The translations under genes were made by a program, and so were the position numbers. A stretch of 64,000 nt of DNA. Source: CAYWPG01 sp964460035. Its GTDB lineage: Bacteria > Pseudomonadota > Gammaproteobacteria > Nitrococcales > AK92. Location of the stretch: NCBI GenBank assembly GCA_964460035.1, contig CAYWPG010000009.1:1-64000 (forward strand). The letters run 5' to 3'. Below, piece by piece: positions 24,532 to 34,043 of this stretch; position 1 is the stretch's first letter; every line of letters begins with the position of its first letter. The notes under the pieces were generated by a model. That model worked only from the letters and a program-made list of their open reading frames with translations, searched no databases and was not told the origin of the DNA.

Positions 24532-25148
24532 ATCAGCTGGAGTTTCCGCTCGAGCACTGTAGCGGTCTGGTGGCCGGGGTGGACGAAGCAGGGCGTGGTC
24601 CGCTGGCGGGGCCAGTAGTGGCCGCTGCGGTGATTCTGGATCCGGAGCGCCCCATCGAGGGGTTGATGGATTCGAAGCTGCTTAGCGCGGAGCGCCGCGC
24701 CCAGCTGTACACGCAGATCACCGAGCGCGCGCTGGCCTGGGCAGTAGGCCGGGCGGATGTGGCCGAGATCGATCGCGTCAATATCCTGCAAGCCACGCTG
24801 CTCGCCATGCAGCGGGCGGTTGCGGCGCTGAGCACCGCACCGGTGCACGTGCTGGTGGATGGCAAGGATTGTCCGAAATTCGCTTGCGCCGCTACGGCCA
24901 TCGTGGGCGGCGACCGACTCGAGCCGGCCATCAGCGCGGCCTCCATCATCGCCAAGCACAGCCGCGACAGCGAGCTGATCGAGCTGGATGCTCAATATCC
25001 CGGGTATGGTTTCGCCACGCACAAGGGCTATGCCACGGCGGCGCATCTAGCGGCGCTTCGCAAGCTGGGGCCGTGCGAGGCGCATAGGCGCTCGTTCCGC
25101 CCCGTGCGCGAGCTGCTTGCCTCCGCGGCGGGGGAGCAAGTCGTATGA
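24519..25148 (+). CDS. rnhB: Ribonuclease HII
   Basis: Removes single ribonucleotides and RNA from RNA-DNA hybrids. 209 aa (E. coli 198). The signature VAGVDEAGRGPLAGPVVAAA supplies the first catalytic Asp-Glu pair, and VLVDGKDCPKF and ASIIAKHSRDSEL provide the rest of the active site. ggagg lies about 10 nt before the ATG. It overlaps lpxB by 13 bp and dnaE by 4 bp (ATGA), a conserved lpxB-rnhB-dnaE order. Confidence 0.98.
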   Translation: MLELNQLEFPLEHCSGLVAGVDEAGRGPLAGPVVAAAVILDPERPIEGLMDSKLLSAERRAQLYTQITERALAWAVGRADVAEIDRVNILQATLLAMQRAVAALSTAPVHVLVDGKDCPKFACAATAIVGGDRLEPAISAASIIAKHSRDSELIELDAQYPGYGFATHKGYATAAHLAALRKLGPCEAHRRSFRPVRELLASAAGEQVV

Positions 25149-28100
25149 GTGGCTTCGTTCATCTGCATCTGCATACCGAGTACTCGCTCTCGGACGGCGT
25201 GATCCGAATCAAGCCGCTAATCAAGGCTGTAGCCGCTGCGGGCATGCCGGCGGTTGCGGTTACCGATCAGGGCAACCTGTTCGGCATGGTCAAGTTTTAC
25301 AAGGCCGCGATGGCCGCAGGCATCAAGCCTATTATCGGCGCCGATATCTGGGTGGAGGATCCCGGCAGTCCGGAGCGGCGTTCGCGTCTGGTTCTGTTGT
25401 GCCGCGATTTGGCGGGCTACCGGGCGCTCAGCCGCCTGCTGAGCAAAAGCTATCTGCATGGACAGCAGCAAGGCTTGCCGGTGGTGGCCCGCGAGTGGCT
25501 GGTGGCGGACTGCGCCGGTTTGATCGCGCTGTGCGGCAAGGAGAGCGACGTCGGACGGGCGCTGTTAGCGGGCGATCAGGAGCGCGCCCAGGAGCTGCTC
25601 GGCTGGTGGCTGACGCTGTTCGGCGATGCGCTCTATCTGGAGATACAGCGCACAGGGCGCGCCGGCGACGAGGACCATTTGCATGCCGCGGTGGCCTTGT
25701 CCATGGCCACCGGCGTGCCGGTGGTGGCCAGCAACGACGTGCGCTTTCTCAAGCGCGAGGAGTTCGAAGCGCACGAGGCGCGCGTGTGCATACACGATGG
25801 CCGTACGCTGGCGGATACCCGCCGGCCGCGCCTCTACAGCGAAGAGCAGTATCTGCGCACGCCGGAGGAGATGCAGGAGCTGTTCTCGGATATTCCCGAG
25901 GCGCTGGAGAACACTCTGGAAGTAGCGCGGCGCTGCAACGTCGAGCTCACCTTGGGCGAGAACTTCTTGCCCGAGTTTCCGATCCCGGCAGGGATGACCA
26001 TCGATCAGTATCTGCGCGACCTCTCGCACCGCGGGCTGGACGAGCGGTTGCAAGTGCTGATCGCGCCGGACGACCCACGGCGCGAGGAGCGCATCGCCGA
26101 GTACAGGGCGCGGCTGGATCGGGAGCTGGATGTGATCATCCAGATGGGGTTCCCCGGTTACTTCCTGATCGTGGCCGACTTCATCCAATGGGCCAAGGAG
26201 AACGACATCCCGGTGGGGCCGGGGCGGGGCTCCGGAGCCGGTTCGCTGGTCGCCTACGCGCTTAAGATCACCGACCTGGATCCGCTGGCCTACGATCTGC
26301 TGTTCGAGCGCTTTCTCAACCCCGAACGCGTCTCCATGCCCGACTTCGACATCGATTTCTGCATGGAAGGGCGCGACCGCGTCATCGAGTACGTGGCGCA
26401 AAAGTACGGGCGTGAGAAAGTCTCCCAGATCGCGACGCACGGTACCATGGCGGCGCGCGCCGTGGTGCGCGACGTCGGCCGCGTGATGGGCCACCCCTAC
26501 GGGTTCGTGGACAGGATCGCCAAACTCGTGCCCTTCGAGTTGGGGATGACCCTGGAGAAGGCGCTGGAGCAGGAAGAAGAGCTCAGGCGGCTTTACGAAG
26601 AAGACGAGGAAGTGCATGCGCTCCTCGATATGGCCATGGCGCTGGAAGGCATGGCGCGTAACGTCGGCAAGCACGCTGGCGGCGTGGTCATCGCGCCCAC
26701 CGAGCTCACCGACTTCTCGCCGCTGTTCTGCGAGCCGGGCGGCCAAGGCGTGGCCACGCAGTATGATAAGGATGACGTAGAGGCCGTTGGCCTGGTCAAG
26801 TTCGACTTCCTGGGCCTGCGCACGCTTACTATCATCGATTGGGCGGTGAAGGCGATCAACGCCATGCGCGCGGAGCGCGGCGAGGAGCCCTTGGACATCT
26901 CGCGCATTCCGCTGGACGATCCGGCGACGTTCGACCTGCTCAAGCGTTATGCCACTACCGCGGTGTTCCAGTTGGAATCCCGCGGTATGAAGGATCTGAT
27001 CAAGCGTCTGCAGCCCGACAGCTTCGAGGATATCGTCGCGCTGGTGGCGCTGTTCCGCCCCGGCCCGCTGCAGTCGGGGATGGTGGACGACTTCATCGAC
27101 CGCAAGCACGGCCGCGCGCAGGTGGCCTATCCCACGCCCGAGCTGCATCATCCGGACCTGGAGCCGATTCTGAAGCCCACCTATGGGGTGATCCTCTATC
27201 AGGAGCAGGTGCAGCGTATCGCGCAGGTGCTGGCCGGCTACTCGCTGGGCGGCGCCGACCTGCTGCGCCGCGCCATGGGCAAGAAAAAGCCCGAGGAGAT
27301 GGCCGAGCAGCGCCAGATATTTCTCGCGGGCGCCACCAAGAACGGCCTTAGCGAGGAGCACGCCGGCGGTATCTTCGATCTGATGGAGAAGTTCGCCGGC
27401 TATGGCTTCAACAAGTCGCACTCGGCCGCTTACGCGCTGCTCTCCTATCAGACGGCCTGGTTGAAGGCCCATTATCCGGCGCAGTTCATGGCTGCAGTGC
27501 TGTCCTCGGATATGGACAACACCGACAAGGTGGTGACGCTGATCGAAGAGTGCCGGGAGCTCAAGCTCAAGGTCGAGCCGCCGAACGTGAATCGCTCGGC
27601 TTACGCTTTCCGGGCCAGCGACGAGCGTACGATCGTCTATGGCTTGGGGGCGGTCAAAGGCGTGGGGCGCGCGGCCATAGAGGCGCTGATCGAGGAGCGC
27701 GAGCGTAACGGCCCGTACAAGGATCTGTTCGACCTGTGCCGCCGCGCGGATCTGCGCAGAGTCAACAAACGTGTGCTGGAGGCGTTGATTCGGTCAGGCT
27801 GCTTCGATGGCATTACCCCGAATCGGGCGAGCGCCATGGCCATGCTGCCGCAGGCGCTGCAGGCGGCCGACCAGGCTTCCAAAGCGGTTGCCGCAGGCCA
27901 GAACGATCTGTTCGGCCTGATGGAGCCGGCTGCCGAGGCACCCATACCGCAAGCCAATGTAACCGTGCCCGAGTGGGACGAGGGGGAACGGCTGGCCGCA
28001 GAGAAGGAAACGTTGGGACTGTATTTGACCGGCCACCCCATAGACCGCTACGAGCGCGAGCTGCGCGCCGTGGTTACGGGGCGCATCGTCGATGTGCTGG

Positions 28101-28666
28101 CCGGTGCTCCTACGCCCACCGATTCGTCCCAGGCATACCGTGGCAAGCGCAAGAATGGCAAGCAGGTCACGGTGGCGGGGCTGGTCGTTGCCATGCGCAC
28201 CCGTAACACCCAAAACGGCGGACGCATGGCGTTCGTGACCTTGGACGACCGCACCGCTCGTATCGAAGTCACTATTTTCCCCGAAGCGTTTCAGCGTTAT
28301 CGGCATTTGATCAGCCCGGACAGTCTCCTGTTGGTGGAGGGGAGCCTGGACTACGATGACTTCATCGGCGGCCACCGGATCAGCGCCGAAAAGGTTCTGG
28401 ACATCAGCGAGGTGCGGGATGCCTACGCTAAGCGCCTGGTGGTGGGCATAGATGCCGCCCGGGCGGGCGACGGCTTCGTGACCACGCTGCAGCAGACCTT
28501 GGCGGCTTACCGGCAAGGACGTTGTCCCGTGGTGGTTCAGTACAGAGGTCCCACTGCCAAGGCCATGGTGCGTCTGGGCGACGAGTGGCGGGTGCGGCCT
28601 TCGGAGGATTTGCTCAAGCGGCTGGCTGCGCTGGCTTCGCCGGAGTCGGTGCGGGTGGAGTATTGA
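25145..28666 (+). CDS. dnaE: DNA polymerase III subunit alpha
   Basis: Replicative polymerase of the C family. 1173 aa (E. coli 1160). N-terminal PHP domain with HLHLHTEYSLSDG (residues 5-17); polymerase active site PDFDIDF with Asp400 and Asp402; VGPGRGSGAGSLVAYAL; fingers and tandem HhH region; OB-fold domain near 1000-1080 (TVAGLVVAMRTRNTQNGGRMAFVTL). Its 4-bp overlap with rnhB indicates coupled translation. The next gene accA follows after 126 bp. Confidence 0.99.
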   Translation: MSGFVHLHLHTEYSLSDGVIRIKPLIKAVAAAGMPAVAVTDQGNLFGMVKFYKAAMAAGIKPIIGADIWVEDPGSPERRSRLVLLCRDLAGYRALSRLLSKSYLHGQQQGLPVVAREWLVADCAGLIALCGKESDVGRALLAGDQERAQELLGWWLTLFGDALYLEIQRTGRAGDEDHLHAAVALSMATGVPVVASNDVRFLKREEFEAHEARVCIHDGRTLADTRRPRLYSEEQYLRTPEEMQELFSDIPEALENTLEVARRCNVELTLGENFLPEFPIPAGMTIDQYLRDLSHRGLDERLQVLIAPDDPRREERIAEYRARLDRELDVIIQMGFPGYFLIVADFIQWAKENDIPVGPGRGSGAGSLVAYALKITDLDPLAYDLLFERFLNPERVSMPDFDIDFCMEGRDRVIEYVAQKYGREKVSQIATHGTMAARAVVRDVGRVMGHPYGFVDRIAKLVPFELGMTLEKALEQEEELRRLYEEDEEVHALLDMAMALEGMARNVGKHAGGVVIAPTELTDFSPLFCEPGGQGVATQYDKDDVEAVGLVKFDFLGLRTLTIIDWAVKAINAMRAERGEEPLDISRIPLDDPATFDLLKRYATTAVFQLESRGMKDLIKRLQPDSFEDIVALVALFRPGPLQSGMVDDFIDRKHGRAQVAYPTPELHHPDLEPILKPTYGVILYQEQVQRIAQVLAGYSLGGADLLRRAMGKKKPEEMAEQRQIFLAGATKNGLSEEHAGGIFDLMEKFAGYGFNKSHSAAYALLSYQTAWLKAHYPAQFMAAVLSSDMDNTDKVVTLIEECRELKLKVEPPNVNRSAYAFRASDERTIVYGLGAVKGVGRAAIEALIEERERNGPYKDLFDLCRRADLRRVNKRVLEALIRSGCFDGITPNRASAMAMLPQALQAADQASKAVAAGQNDLFGLMEPAAEAPIPQANVTVPEWDEGERLAAEKETLGLYLTGHPIDRYERELRAVVTGRIVDVLAGAPTPTDSSQAYRGKRKNGKQVTVAGLVVAMRTRNTQNGGRMAFVTLDDRTARIEVTIFPEAFQRYRHLISPDSLLLVEGSLDYDDFIGGHRISAEKVLDISEVRDAYAKRLVVGIDAARAGDGFVTTLQQTLAAYRQGRCPVVVQYRGPTAKAMVRLGDEWRVRPSEDLLKRLAALASPESVRVEY

Positions 28667-28792
28667 TAGGAGGCGGCTGCGCGGGATGCGCCGCGCTAGA
28701 CGTCGAACGCAAGAGATGCGCGATGCCCTTGCCAGCGTCTGTATCTGCGGCTAGGGTATGCACCGACCGAAACGAGAGCGGCACACGCAATA

Positions 28793-29749
28793 ATGAGTCT
28801 GAATTTCCTGGATTTTGAACGCCCCATTGCCGAGCTGGAAGCGAAGCTCGAAGAGCTGCGCTATGTCGGGAACGACAACGACATCAATATCAGCGACGAG
28901 ATCGCCAGGCTGCAAGCCAAAAGCCGCGCGTTGACCGAGCAGATCTTCTCGTCGCTGAGCGCTTGGCAGATCTCCCAGTTGGCGCGCCATCCGCAGCGCC
29001 CGTACACGCTGGATTATGTCGAGCGGCTGTTCACCGACTTCGAAGAGCTGCACGGGGATCGTGCCTACGCGGACGACAACGCGATCGTGGGCGGCATCGG
29101 CCGGCTGGACGGGCGGCCGGTGATGGTGGTCGGTCATCAAAAAGGCCGCGACACCAAGGAGAAGATCCGCCGCAATTTCGGGATGCCGCGGCCGGAAGGG
29201 TACCGCAAGGCGCTGCGGCTGTTCGAGATGGCCGAGCGCTTCAAACTGCCGGTGCTCACCTTTATCGACACCGCCGGTGCATATCCCGGTGTCGGTGCCG
29301 AGGAGCGCAACCAGAGCGAAGCGATCGCGCGCAATCTGATGGTCATGTCCAAGCTGCGCACACCGATTATCGCTACGGTGATCGGCGAGGGCGGCTCCGG
29401 CGGCGCTCTGGGCATAGGCGTGGGCGACCGGGTGCTGATGCTCAGCTATAGCACCTATGCGGTGATTTCTCCGGAGGGGTGCGCGTCGATCCTCTGGAAG
29501 AGCGCGGAGCATGCCGCTGATGCGGCGGAGGCCATGGGCATCACGGCGCCGCGTCTTTACGAACTTGGGTTGATCGACGAAGTGATCCGTGAGCCGCTGG
29601 GCGGCGCCCACCGGGACGTGGATGCCATGGCGGCAAGCATCAAGGAAGCGTTGCTGCGTCATCTGGCGGCGCTGGACGAGTTGCCTCTGGCGACCATGCT
29701 GGAGCAGCGCTACGATCGCCTGATGAGTTACGGCAACTTCAAGGAATGA
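28793..29749 (+). CDS. accA: Acetyl-CoA carboxylase, carboxyltransferase subunit alpha
   Basis: Half of the carboxyltransferase that forms malonyl-CoA; the partner AccD is not in the window. 318 aa (E. coli 319). Typical start NFLDFERPIAELEAKLEEL, then MVVGHQKGRDTKEKIRRNFG, FIDTAGAYPGVGAEERNQSE, and IGEGGSGGALGIGVGDRV, which shape the carboxybiotin/acetyl-CoA site. Placed after dnaE as in E. coli and Pseudomonas. Confidence 0.99.
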   Translation: MSLNFLDFERPIAELEAKLEELRYVGNDNDINISDEIARLQAKSRALTEQIFSSLSAWQISQLARHPQRPYTLDYVERLFTDFEELHGDRAYADDNAIVGGIGRLDGRPVMVVGHQKGRDTKEKIRRNFGMPRPEGYRKALRLFEMAERFKLPVLTFIDTAGAYPGVGAEERNQSEAIARNLMVMSKLRTPIIATVIGEGGSGGALGIGVGDRVLMLSYSTYAVISPEGCASILWKSAEHAADAAEAMGITAPRLYELGLIDEVIREPLGGAHRDVDAMAASIKEALLRHLAALDELPLATMLEQRYDRLMSYGNFKE

Positions 29750-29756
29750 TTTTGGC

Positions 29757-29776
29757 GCCGCCGCTATGCCGGCGGC
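29757..29776 (+). other. Hairpin after accA
   Basis: Perfect 7-bp inverted repeat gccgccg/cggcggc with a 6-nt loop, 7 bp after the accA stop. No T tract follows, so read-through into tilS is likely; it may protect the accA mRNA 3' end. Confidence 0.35.
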
Positions 29777-29849
29777 CCCGCCGGTACCTTGCAAGCCACC
29801 GCTTCGGCGGCGCTAAGGCTGTCAGGGACGCAGCAGCGGAGACGTCGCC

Positions 29850-31226
29850 GTGAGCCGGTTCGGTCCCGAAGCGTTGCGGCGGCGACTGGCCGCACTCCCT
29901 GCGGCCAGTGTCTACTGGGTAGCGTATAGCGGCGGGCGCGACTCGCACGCTCTCCTACATGCCCTGGTTGCACTCAGGGATTCGCTCAAGCCCGCACGCA
30001 TACGCGCCATTCACATCGATCATGGTCTGCAAGTGCCATCGGCCGGCTGGGCGCGGCACTGCCGTCGCGTTTGCCAGCAGCTGCAGGTTCCCTGTGTAAG
30101 CGAACGCGTGCAGGTACAGCCCAGGCCCGGCGAAGGGCTGGAGGCTGCGGCGCGGCGGGCGCGCTATGCGGTGTTCGAGCAGGTGGTGAGTGAAGGCGAG
30201 GCGGTGCTGACCGCTCATCATCTTGACGACCAAGCTGAAACGCTGTTGCTGCGACTGTTCCGCGGTAGCGGTGTCGATGGCCTGGCGGCCATGCCGCCAT
30301 ACCGCAGATTAGGCCGGGGCCTGCTGTTGCGCCCCTTGTTGGATTTCAGCCGCGACGAGCTCACAGCTTACGCCACCGTGCACGGCTTGCAGTGGGTGGA
30401 CGACCCCACCAACGAGGAAATAGACGCCGATCGCAACTTCGTTCGCAACGGCGTACTGCCGCTCATTCGCCAGCGCTGGCCCAGCATAGCTCAAGTCCTG
30501 GCGCGCAACGCCGCTCAGCTACGCGACACCGCCCAGCTGATAGACAGTATCGCCGCTCAGGACTGGGAGCAGGTGGCGGCGCAGGGGCGCCCGAACCTGG
30601 AGTCGCTGGCTCAGCTGCCGCCGTCGCGCCAGCGCAATCTGATCCGCCGCTGGATTCGGCGCGCCGGTCTGCTGCCGCCTCCGCAGGCGCGGCTGGAACA
30701 GGGCCTGGCCGCGCTGCTGACCGCACGCGAGGATAGGGCGCCCGTGCTCGAATGGGGAGGCGGAGTTATCCGCCGTTACCGTGGCGAGCTGTACCTTACC
30801 GGCCCGCTGCCGCCACCGCCGGCGACGGAGTGGCACTGGGACTTGCGCGAGGACTTGGTTATGCCGCAGGTGGGCACGCTGCGTGCCCGGCCCGTGTCCG
30901 AACGGGGGCTTCGCGTGCCGCCCGCCGGTGTGCGGGTGCGATTGAGACAAGGCGGGGAGCGTTACACGCCGGCGGGCGGCCGGCATAGCCGCAGCGTGAA
31001 GAATTTGCTGCAGGAGAAGGGCGTGCCGCCGTGGTTGCGCGATCGCTTGCCGCTGCTGTTCGTGGGCGACGAGGTGGCCGCGGTGGCCGACTTGTGCGTC
31101 TGCGAGGGCTTTCAGAGCGCTCCCGGCGAGCAGGGAGTACGCATACAGTGGCTGCCTTATGAAGGGGATTTGCGCTCGACAGAGCAGGATGGTCAGCCGC
31201 AGTCCGGGCGGCAAGGGGCTCGCTAG
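29850..31226 (+). CDS. tilS: tRNA(Ile)-lysidine synthetase
   Basis: ATP-dependent N-type PPase that converts C34 of tRNA-Ile(CAU) to lysidine, changing both amino-acid and codon specificity. 458 aa with a GTG start. PP-loop SGGRDS at residues 27-32; HIDHGLQ and HHLDDQAETLLLRLFRGSG follow, then the TilS substrate-binding and C-terminal domains (ERYTPAGGRHSRSVKNLLQEKGVPPWLRDRLPLLF). The dnaE-accA-tilS-pyrG order matches Pseudomonas. Confidence 0.97.
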   Translation: MSRFGPEALRRRLAALPAASVYWVAYSGGRDSHALLHALVALRDSLKPARIRAIHIDHGLQVPSAGWARHCRRVCQQLQVPCVSERVQVQPRPGEGLEAAARRARYAVFEQVVSEGEAVLTAHHLDDQAETLLLRLFRGSGVDGLAAMPPYRRLGRGLLLRPLLDFSRDELTAYATVHGLQWVDDPTNEEIDADRNFVRNGVLPLIRQRWPSIAQVLARNAAQLRDTAQLIDSIAAQDWEQVAAQGRPNLESLAQLPPSRQRNLIRRWIRRAGLLPPPQARLEQGLAALLTAREDRAPVLEWGGGVIRRYRGELYLTGPLPPPPATEWHWDLREDLVMPQVGTLRARPVSERGLRVPPAGVRVRLRQGGERYTPAGGRHSRSVKNLLQEKGVPPWLRDRLPLLFVGDEVAAVADLCVCEGFQSAPGEQGVRIQWLPYEGDLRSTEQDGQPQSGRQGAR

Positions 31227-31341
31227 GTATCGAGGCCGGTCCAAATCCGGAAACTCTTTTTATTCAAAGGCATGCGTGGACGGGCGGGGGTTTTCTCGTG
31301 CTCGATGAGGGGGTGCCGGAGGCGTGAAAAGCAACCGGCAA

Positions 31342-31370
31342 TTGTCGTAACGCGGCTATTCTGCTATGTT
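31342..31370 (+). promoter_or_regulatory. pyrG promoter (extended -10 type)
   Basis: -35 TTGTCG at 31342-31347, 17-bp spacer, -10 TATGTT at 31365-31370 preceded by TGC (extended -10). The same -35 hexamer, spacer and TGn arrangement occurs at the rpsB promoter. It lies in the 205-bp tilS-pyrG gap, 61 bp before the pyrG ATG. A weak hairpin plus ctttttatt near 31235-31262 may end tilS. Confidence 0.6.
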
Positions 31371-31431
31371 CTAGCCCCGTCCTGAGTCCTCCCCACGTGT
31401 CCTATTGACACCCTCAACGCCCAGAGTGCGT

Positions 31432-33102
31432 ATGACGCGATATATTTTTATTACCGGCGGTGTCGTTTCCTCTTTGGGTAAAGGAATTTCGGCCGCCTCG
31501 CTGGCTGCTATCCTGCAGGCACGTGGCCTCAGGGTCACGATGATCAAGCTGGATCCCTATATCAACGTCGATCCCGGCACCATGAGTCCGTTCCAACACG
31601 GCGAGGTGTTCGTAACCGACGACGGCGCCGAGACTGACCTCGATCTGGGTCACTACGAGCGCTTCCTGCGCACGCCGGTGAGCCGACTGAACAACTACAC
31701 GACCGGCCGCATTTACGAGAACGTGATCCGCAAGGAGCGGCGTGGCGAGTACCTGGGCGGTACGGTGCAGGTAATTCCCCACATCACCGACGAGATCAAG
31801 CGCTGCATTCAGCAGGGCGCCGGCGACGTCGATGTCGCGCTGGTGGAAATCGGCGGGACGGTGGGCGATATTGAGTCGCTGCCGTTCCTGGAAGCTATTC
31901 GCCAGATGGGCGTGGAGCTGGGTCACAAGCGCTGCCTGTACGTTCATCTGACGCTGGTGCCGTTCATCGGCGCGGCTGGCGAGATGAAGACCAAGCCTAC
32001 CCAGCACTCGGTCAAGGAGCTGCGCTCGATCGGTATTCAGCCGGATATTTTGCTGTGCCGCGCATCGCGGCCGATCCCGGAAGACGAGCGGCGCAAGATC
32101 GCGTTGTTCACCAATGTCGAGCAGCGTGCCGTGATATCGGCATTGGATGTCGACAATATCTACAAGATGCCGCTGGTGCTGCATGCCCAGGGGCTGGATG
32201 ACATCGTCGCCGAAAAGCTGGGGCTGGATCTGCCGCCGGCCAATCTCACGGATTGGCAGCATGTGGTAGACGCGATGGAGTACCCGCAGGGCGAGGTCAC
32301 CATCGCCATGGTGGGCAAGTACGTCAATCTCGCGGATGCTTACATGTCGCTCAACGAGTCGCTGCGGCATGCCAGCGTGCAGACCCGGCGACGCGTGAAC
32401 ATACGCTACATCGATTCCGAGGAACTCGAGCGCGAGGGCGTGGATAAGCTGCGCGATGTGGACGCGATTCTGGTGCCCGGCGGCTTTGGCGAGCGCGGCG
32501 TAGAAGGGAAGATCCTGGCGGCGCGTTTCGCGCGCGAGAACGGCATTCCCTACCTGGGCATCTGCTTAGGCATGCAGGTGGCGGTAATCGAGTACGCGCG
32601 TAACGTCGCCGGCCTGGAAGATGCGCACAGCACCGAGTTCAAGCACGATGCAAAGCATCCCGTGATCGCGCTGATCACCGAATGGATGACCGAGGAAGGG
32701 CTGCGCGAGGTGCGCAGCGCCAACTCCGATCTGGGCGGTACGATGCGTCTGGGCGGGCAGCCGTGCCGCCTGGAGGAGGGCTCGCTGGTCGCTCAGATAT
32801 ACGGTAGCCAGCAGATCGTGGAGCGCCATCGGCATCGCTACGAGTTCAACAACCAGTACCGCGAGGTTCTGGAGAAGGCCGGGTTGCGCTTCTCCGGCTG
32901 GTCGCTGGACGGCAGTCTGGCCGAGGTGATCGAGCTGCCCAACCACCCCTGGTTCTTGGGCTGTCAGTTCCATCCGGAATTCACCTCGACGCCGCGGGAC
33001 GGTCATCGGCTATTTACCGCCTTCATCCAGGCGGCGAGCCAGCGGCACGAACAAAACAAGTCTAGCGAGCTACAGGCCTCTACCAAGCACCCTGCTTGCT
33101 GA
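31432..33102 (+). CDS. pyrG: CTP synthase
   Basis: Amidates UTP to CTP with glutamine and ATP; UMP kinase (pyrH) upstream acts earlier in the same pathway. The start at 31432 (MTRYIFITGGVVSSLGKG) is the family N-terminus; a nine-codon extension is not. 556 aa. Synthetase domain ~1-270 with the Walker-like GGVVSSLGKGISAAS; class I glutaminase domain with catalytic Cys378 (GICLGMQVAVIEY) and His514/Glu516 (CQFHPEF). Confidence 0.99.
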   Translation: MTRYIFITGGVVSSLGKGISAASLAAILQARGLRVTMIKLDPYINVDPGTMSPFQHGEVFVTDDGAETDLDLGHYERFLRTPVSRLNNYTTGRIYENVIRKERRGEYLGGTVQVIPHITDEIKRCIQQGAGDVDVALVEIGGTVGDIESLPFLEAIRQMGVELGHKRCLYVHLTLVPFIGAAGEMKTKPTQHSVKELRSIGIQPDILLCRASRPIPEDERRKIALFTNVEQRAVISALDVDNIYKMPLVLHAQGLDDIVAEKLGLDLPPANLTDWQHVVDAMEYPQGEVTIAMVGKYVNLADAYMSLNESLRHASVQTRRRVNIRYIDSEELEREGVDKLRDVDAILVPGGFGERGVEGKILAARFARENGIPYLGICLGMQVAVIEYARNVAGLEDAHSTEFKHDAKHPVIALITEWMTEEGLREVRSANSDLGGTMRLGGQPCRLEEGSLVAQIYGSQQIVERHRHRYEFNNQYREVLEKAGLRFSGWSLDGSLAEVIELPNHPWFLGCQFHPEFTSTPRDGHRLFTAFIQAASQRHEQNKSSELQASTKHPAC

Positions 33103-33138
33103 GCCCATTGACTACGTTGCCGCGGAGGCGGCGCAGGT

Positions 33139-33987
33139 ATGACTATGAATCTTTGCGGTTTCAAGGCGGGCTTGGACCAGCCCATCTTCCTGATTGCAGG
33201 CCCCTGCGTGGTCGAGTCCGAACAGCTCGCGCTCGACAGCGCGGGCCAGCTCAAGGAAATCTGTGAGCGCTTGAATATCCCCTTTATCTACAAGTCGTCC
33301 TTCGACAAGGCCAACCGATCCTCCCATACCAGTTTCCGCGGGCCGGGCATGGAGGAAGGGCTGCGGATTCTCTCCGAAGTCCGTCGGCAAATCGGGGTGC
33401 CGGTGCTCACCGACGTGCATGAGGATACGCCGCTTGCCGAAGTGGCCGCCGTGGTCGACGTGCTTCAAACCCCTGCGTTCCTCTGCCGCCAGACCAACTA
33501 TATTCAGGCAGTGGCGCGGCAGGGTAAGCCGGTCAACATAAAAAAGGGTCAGTTTCTTGCGCCCTGGGACATGAAGAACGTCGTGGAGAAAGCCCGGGCG
33601 GTTGGCAACGACCAGATCATGGTCTGCGAGCGCGGGGTGTCGTTCGGTTACAACAACTTAGTGTCCGATATGCGGGCGTTGGCCGTAATGCGCGACACTG
33701 GGTGCCCGGTCGTGTTCGATGCCACCCATTCGGTGCAACTGCCGGGCGGTCAGGGCAGCTCCTCGGGAGGGCAGCGCGAGTTCGTGCCGGTGTTGGCACG
33801 GGCCGCGGTGGCTGCGGGGGTTGCGGGACTGTTCATGGAAACCCATCCTGAGCCGGAGAAAGCGCTCAGCGACGGCCCCAATGCCTGGCCGCTGCCGCGC
33901 ATGGCGGAACTATTGGAGACGCTGAAAGCTCTGGATGAAATCGTCAAGGCGCGCGGTTTTCCGGAGCAGGAGCTGATGCAGCGCTAG
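33139..33987 (+). CDS. kdsA: 3-deoxy-8-phosphooctulonate synthase
   Basis: Condenses arabinose 5-phosphate and PEP to Kdo-8-phosphate for the inner core of lipopolysaccharide. 282 aa (E. coli 284). Motifs: FLIAGPCVVESEQLALD, FIYKSSFDKANRSS, VNIKKGQFLAPWDM, CERGVSFGYNNLVSDMRAL, and FMETHPEPEKALSDGPN. ggagg and cagg lie before the ATG; a second in-frame ATG is 6 nt downstream. It lies 57 bp before eno, which makes its substrate PEP. Confidence 0.98.
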   Translation: MTMNLCGFKAGLDQPIFLIAGPCVVESEQLALDSAGQLKEICERLNIPFIYKSSFDKANRSSHTSFRGPGMEEGLRILSEVRRQIGVPVLTDVHEDTPLAEVAAVVDVLQTPAFLCRQTNYIQAVARQGKPVNIKKGQFLAPWDMKNVVEKARAVGNDQIMVCERGVSFGYNNLVSDMRALAVMRDTGCPVVFDATHSVQLPGGQGSSSGGQREFVPVLARAAVAAGVAGLFMETHPEPEKALSDGPNAWPLPRMAELLETLKALDEIVKARGFPEQELMQR

Positions 33988-34043
33988 CCGTTTTGAAATC
34001 CTTTTTATCGTTATTGGCGCTTGACTGGAGGGAAACAACAACA

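Noticed and set aside
25565..27472. A 635-codon open frame antisense to dnaE
   Set aside because: Shadow of a conserved polymerase gene in GC-rich DNA; no recognisable domain.
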